Source: Pseudomonas sp. UYIF39 (GTDB lineage: Bacteria; Pseudomonadota; Gammaproteobacteria; Pseudomonadales; Pseudomonadaceae). From it: a stretch of DNA of 64,000 bases. This document shows, in pieces, positions 61,718 through 64,000 of this stretch. Where the stretch lies: positions 1 to 64,000 of the forward strand of contig NZ_JALBYU010000012.1 in NCBI RefSeq assembly GCF_029963765.1, given 5' to 3'. The position numbers were made by a program, and so were the translations under genes. Under the pieces are notes generated by a model. The model made no database searches. It saw only the letters and a list, made by a program, of their open reading frames with translations, and had not been told where the DNA came from. Every line of letters begins with the position of its first letter. Position 1 is the first letter of the stretch.

Positions 61718-62661
61718 CGTTGCGTTCCCTGCTTTGCGCCGCTCTGTTGCTGGGCAATGCCCCAGCATTTGCCGAGGCCACTCACTACCCGTTGACCGTG
61801 CAGAGCTGCAACCGCGAAGTGACCTTCAAGCAAGCGCCGAAACACGCGGTCAGCCACGACATCAACATGACCCAGATGATGCTCGCCCTCGGCCTGAAAC
61901 CCAGCATGGCCGGGTATAGCGGTGTGACGGGCTGGAAGTCCGTCACGCCCCAGATGCAGACCATCCTCGACGGCCTGCCGGAGCTGGCGGCCAAGTACCC
62001 GTCGGTGGAAACCCTGCTCAACGCCAACGTCGATTTCTTCTTCGCCGGCTGGGATTACGGCATGCGCGTGGGCGGTGACCTGACACCGCAAACGTTGCAG
62101 CCGCTGGGCATCAATGTCTACGAGCTGACCGAGTCCTGCGCGTTCGTGATGAAGCGTCCGCCGGCCAGCCTGGAAGACACCTACAACGACCTGCACAACC
62201 TCGGCAAAATCTTTGACGTGCAGGATCGAGCCAACGCCTTGATCACCCAGATGCAGGCGCAAGTCGCCGAAGTGCGCAAGAATCTGCCGGCAGACAAACC
62301 TCGCGTCTTCCTCTATGACAGCGGTGAAGACCGCGCCATGACTTCCGGTCGCCTCGGTATGCCGCAAGCGCTGATCGATGCCGCTGGCGGGCGCAACATT
62401 CTGGATGACGTCGAGGCGAGTTGGACCCGGGTCAACTGGGAGAACGTCGTCGAGCGTAATCCTCAGGTGATCGTCATCGTCGATTACGGCGAAGTCACTG
62501 CCGAACAGAAGGAGCAATTCCTGCTCAACAACAAGGCGCTGCAATCGGTGGACGCGATCAAGAATCAGCGCTTCATCGTGATTCCGTATGTGCAGGCCAC
62601 GCCGGGGATCGACAACGTGCTGGCGGTTGAAACCCTGGCCAAGGGTTTCCACGGCGAATGA
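61714..62661 (+). CDS. ABC transporter periplasmic binding protein (FecB/BtuF family)
   Basis: A 315-residue class III binding protein. The signal peptide ends NAPAFA (about residue 20). The mature part has CNREVTF, DINMTQMMLALGL, a central helix, and VNWENVVERNPQVIVIVDYGE. A pair of cysteines (QSCNRE and ESCAFV) could form a disulfide. The fold binds siderophores, haem, or cobalamin; the ligand cannot be told from sequence. The neighbourhood (cobalamin synthesis on one side, copper uptake on the other) permits either a corrinoid or a metal chelate. Confidence 0.85.
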   Translation: MTLRSLLCAALLLGNAPAFAEATHYPLTVQSCNREVTFKQAPKHAVSHDINMTQMMLALGLKPSMAGYSGVTGWKSVTPQMQTILDGLPELAAKYPSVETLLNANVDFFFAGWDYGMRVGGDLTPQTLQPLGINVYELTESCAFVMKRPPASLEDTYNDLHNLGKIFDVQDRANALITQMQAQVAEVRKNLPADKPRVFLYDSGEDRAMTSGRLGMPQALIDAAGGRNILDDVEASWTRVNWENVVERNPQVIVIVDYGEVTAEQKEQFLLNNKALQSVDAIKNQRFIVIPYVQATPGIDNVLAVETLAKGFHGE

Positions 62662-63677
62662 TCAATCGTCGCTACGCCTTGTTGCTGGTGGCCCTCGGCG
62701 CGTTGCTGCTGGTGTCGTGCGTGGTGTCGCTGGGCTTTGGCCCGGCGCGGGTGCCGGTGGATGTGGTGTGGCGGATTCTGTTGCACAAGATTTTCGGTTT
62801 CGGCGTGCCGGACTGGGCCGCTGGGCAGGAACACATCGTCTGGCTGATTCGCGTGCCTCGCATGCTGTTGGGTGCGTTGGTCGGCGCCGGGCTCGCGCTG
62901 ATCGGTGCAGTGCTGCAAGCGGTGACGCGCAATCCATTGGCCGACCCGCATTTGCTCGGGGTCACCTCCGGCGCCACCCTCGGTGCCGTGATCGTGGTGC
63001 TGCATGTCGGTGAAATTGTCGGCCTGCTGACCTTGCCGATCGCGGCGTTTATCGGCGCGTTGCTGAGCATGTTGATCGTGCTGATGATCGCCAACCGCAA
63101 CGGGCGGCTGGACAGTGATCGGCTGCTGCTGTGTGGCGTGGCGGTGTCCTTCGTGATGATGGCGATTGCCAATCTGCTGCTGTTTCTTGGCGATCACCGC
63201 GCGAATTCGGCGGTGATGTTCTGGATGCTCGGTGGGCTCGGGTTGGCGCGTTGGGAGTTACTCGCGGTACCGGCGGCCAGCGTGTTGCTCGGGTTGGTGT
63301 TGTTGCTGGGAATGGCGCGACCGTTGAATGCGTTGATGACGGGCGAACAGACGGCGGTGACCCTCGGGCTCAATGCGCGCACCGTGCGATTGCGGGTGTT
63401 TTTGATTGCTTCGCTGATGACTGGGGTGCTGGTGTCGATCAGCGGGTCTATCGGGTTTGTCGGGCTGATGGTGCCGCACATTGCGCGCCGGTTGGTTGGG
63501 GCTGAACACCGTCGCTTGCTACCGGTGTGCGTGTTGTTGGGCAGCATCTTTCTCGTCTGGGTCGACGTCGCCGCCCGCACCCTGATCGCCCCCGAAGACT
63601 TGCCCATCGGCGTCGCCACCGCCGCCATCGGAGGTCTGTTCTTCATCGGCCTCATGCGCCGACGCTCCCACATTTGA
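62658..63677 (+). CDS. ABC transporter permease (FecCD/BtuC family)
   Basis: A 339-residue permease with about ten helices. Family motifs include RVPRMLLGALVGAGLALIGAVLQAVTRNPLADPHLLGVTSGA and the coupling-helix region SGSIGFVGLMVPHIARRLVGAEHR. It overlaps the binding-protein gene by four bases (ATGA). With its ATPase and binding protein it makes a complete BtuCDF/FecBCDE-like importer. Confidence 0.9.
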   Translation: MINRRYALLLVALGALLLVSCVVSLGFGPARVPVDVVWRILLHKIFGFGVPDWAAGQEHIVWLIRVPRMLLGALVGAGLALIGAVLQAVTRNPLADPHLLGVTSGATLGAVIVVLHVGEIVGLLTLPIAAFIGALLSMLIVLMIANRNGRLDSDRLLLCGVAVSFVMMAIANLLLFLGDHRANSAVMFWMLGGLGLARWELLAVPAASVLLGLVLLLGMARPLNALMTGEQTAVTLGLNARTVRLRVFLIASLMTGVLVSISGSIGFVGLMVPHIARRLVGAEHRRLLPVCVLLGSIFLVWVDVAARTLIAPEDLPIGVATAAIGGLFFIGLMRRRSHI

Positions 63678-63881
63678 TCTATTGTGCCCGCCCCAATGTG
63701 GCGCACCACTTCGCACCAACGCGCCAGGCGCGATCCTTCATGGTGCGTCGCTCAAACCGCGCAACCGCTCTAATACGACATTTCCCTGCCTTTTGCCGAC
63801 CAGGCACAGCCCTTGCTAAAGACCCTTCAGTAGTCCGCATCTGCCAACCAAGAAAATTCATAAGTTCATGGAGATCGCACA

Positions 63882-64000
63882 ATGAAGCGTCGCAGCTTGA
63901 TCAAGGCTTTCACACTATCGGCAAGCATTGCCGCGATGGGCATGACCTGGAGCATCCAGGCCGCCGAGACCATCAAGGTCGGTATTCTGCATTCGTTGTC
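63882..64000 (+). CDS. urtA: Urea ABC transporter binding protein UrtA, 5' end only
   Basis: The first 39 codons before the window ends. The export signal KRRSLIKAFTLSASIAAMGMT and the mature start AAETIKVGILHSLS are those of UrtA-type amide/urea binding proteins. In P. aeruginosa urtABCDE lies just past retS, so this gene marks the far edge of the inserted or rearranged block. The gap 63678-63881 before it holds nothing I can name. Confidence 0.85.
   Translation, partial: MKRRSLIKAFTLSASIAAMGMTWSIQAAETIKVGILHSL

Overview
The window is chromosomal DNA from a Pseudomonas of the P. fluorescens lineage. It is GC-rich, carries Pseudomonas-type REP elements (copies of GCGAGC-AAGCTC-GCTCCCACA), and has long runs of core genes in an order known from P. 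aeruginosa: speA, SUI1/yciH, nudix, DUF2333, gcbA, ctpL-like, dsbD, aroQ, accB, accC, prmA, DUF3426, dusB, fis, purH, purD, retS, and later the start of urtA. I identified the organism and the synteny from remembered gene order, not from a database search. No tRNA, rRNA or CRISPR array was seen.

Region by region: (1) 0.2-6.9 kb is part of a Tad/Flp type IVb pilus locus: response regulator PprB, prepilin peptidase FppA, a TadE/F pseudopilin, sensor kinase PprA and TadG. The motor and secretin genes are not in the window. A perfect 28-bp inverted repeat lies ahead of pprB. (2) 7.0-12.0 kb holds two DUF4136 lipoproteins, the tRNA methyltransferase CmoM, a MazG-like pyrophosphohydrolase, a small membrane protein, a MATE exporter and a lipoprotein esterase. 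(3) 12.0-14.1 kb is an orphan type VI secretion module, a short VgrG translationally coupled to a DUF4123 adaptor. (4) 14.4-36.8 kb is the conserved housekeeping block: polyamine, c-di-GMP, chemotaxis, disulfide, shikimate, fatty-acid, tRNA/ribosome modification, Fis and purine genes, ending with RetS.

(5) 36.8-46.7 kb is the most unusual part. A 2368-residue protein has a TcdA/TcdB-type glycosyltransferase domain (HFVWLGG, then ASD..R, then DVD), a YopT/LifA-like cysteine-protease candidate triad (C861, H948, D967), a TcdA/TcdB-like hydrophobic pore/translocation region, and a long beta-rich C-terminus. Around it lie members of an unrecognised small protein family: two intact genes plus a truncated third on the retS side (36.9-38.6 kb), and a fourth at 51.6-52.3 kb, inserted between divergent cobalamin genes. 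Both transcription units of this family are preceded by leaders almost devoid of C on the sense strand. A MarC-family membrane protein sits between the toxin and the small genes.

(6) 47.1-55.6 kb is a cobalamin corrin-ring locus: cbiG-cobJ fusion, cobI, cobH and cobG on the minus strand; cobL, cbiD and cobK on the plus strand. (7) 55.7-63.7 kb is a copper-handling cluster (two DUF2946 proteins, PCu(A)C, an OprC-type TonB receptor with the CxxxM and HxM copper motifs, and a PepSY membrane protein), followed by a FecCD/BtuC-type ABC importer. The window ends inside urtA, the urea-binding protein. In P. aeruginosa retS and urtA are nearly adjacent, so the 27 kb separating them here is a lineage-specific rearrangement or insertion.
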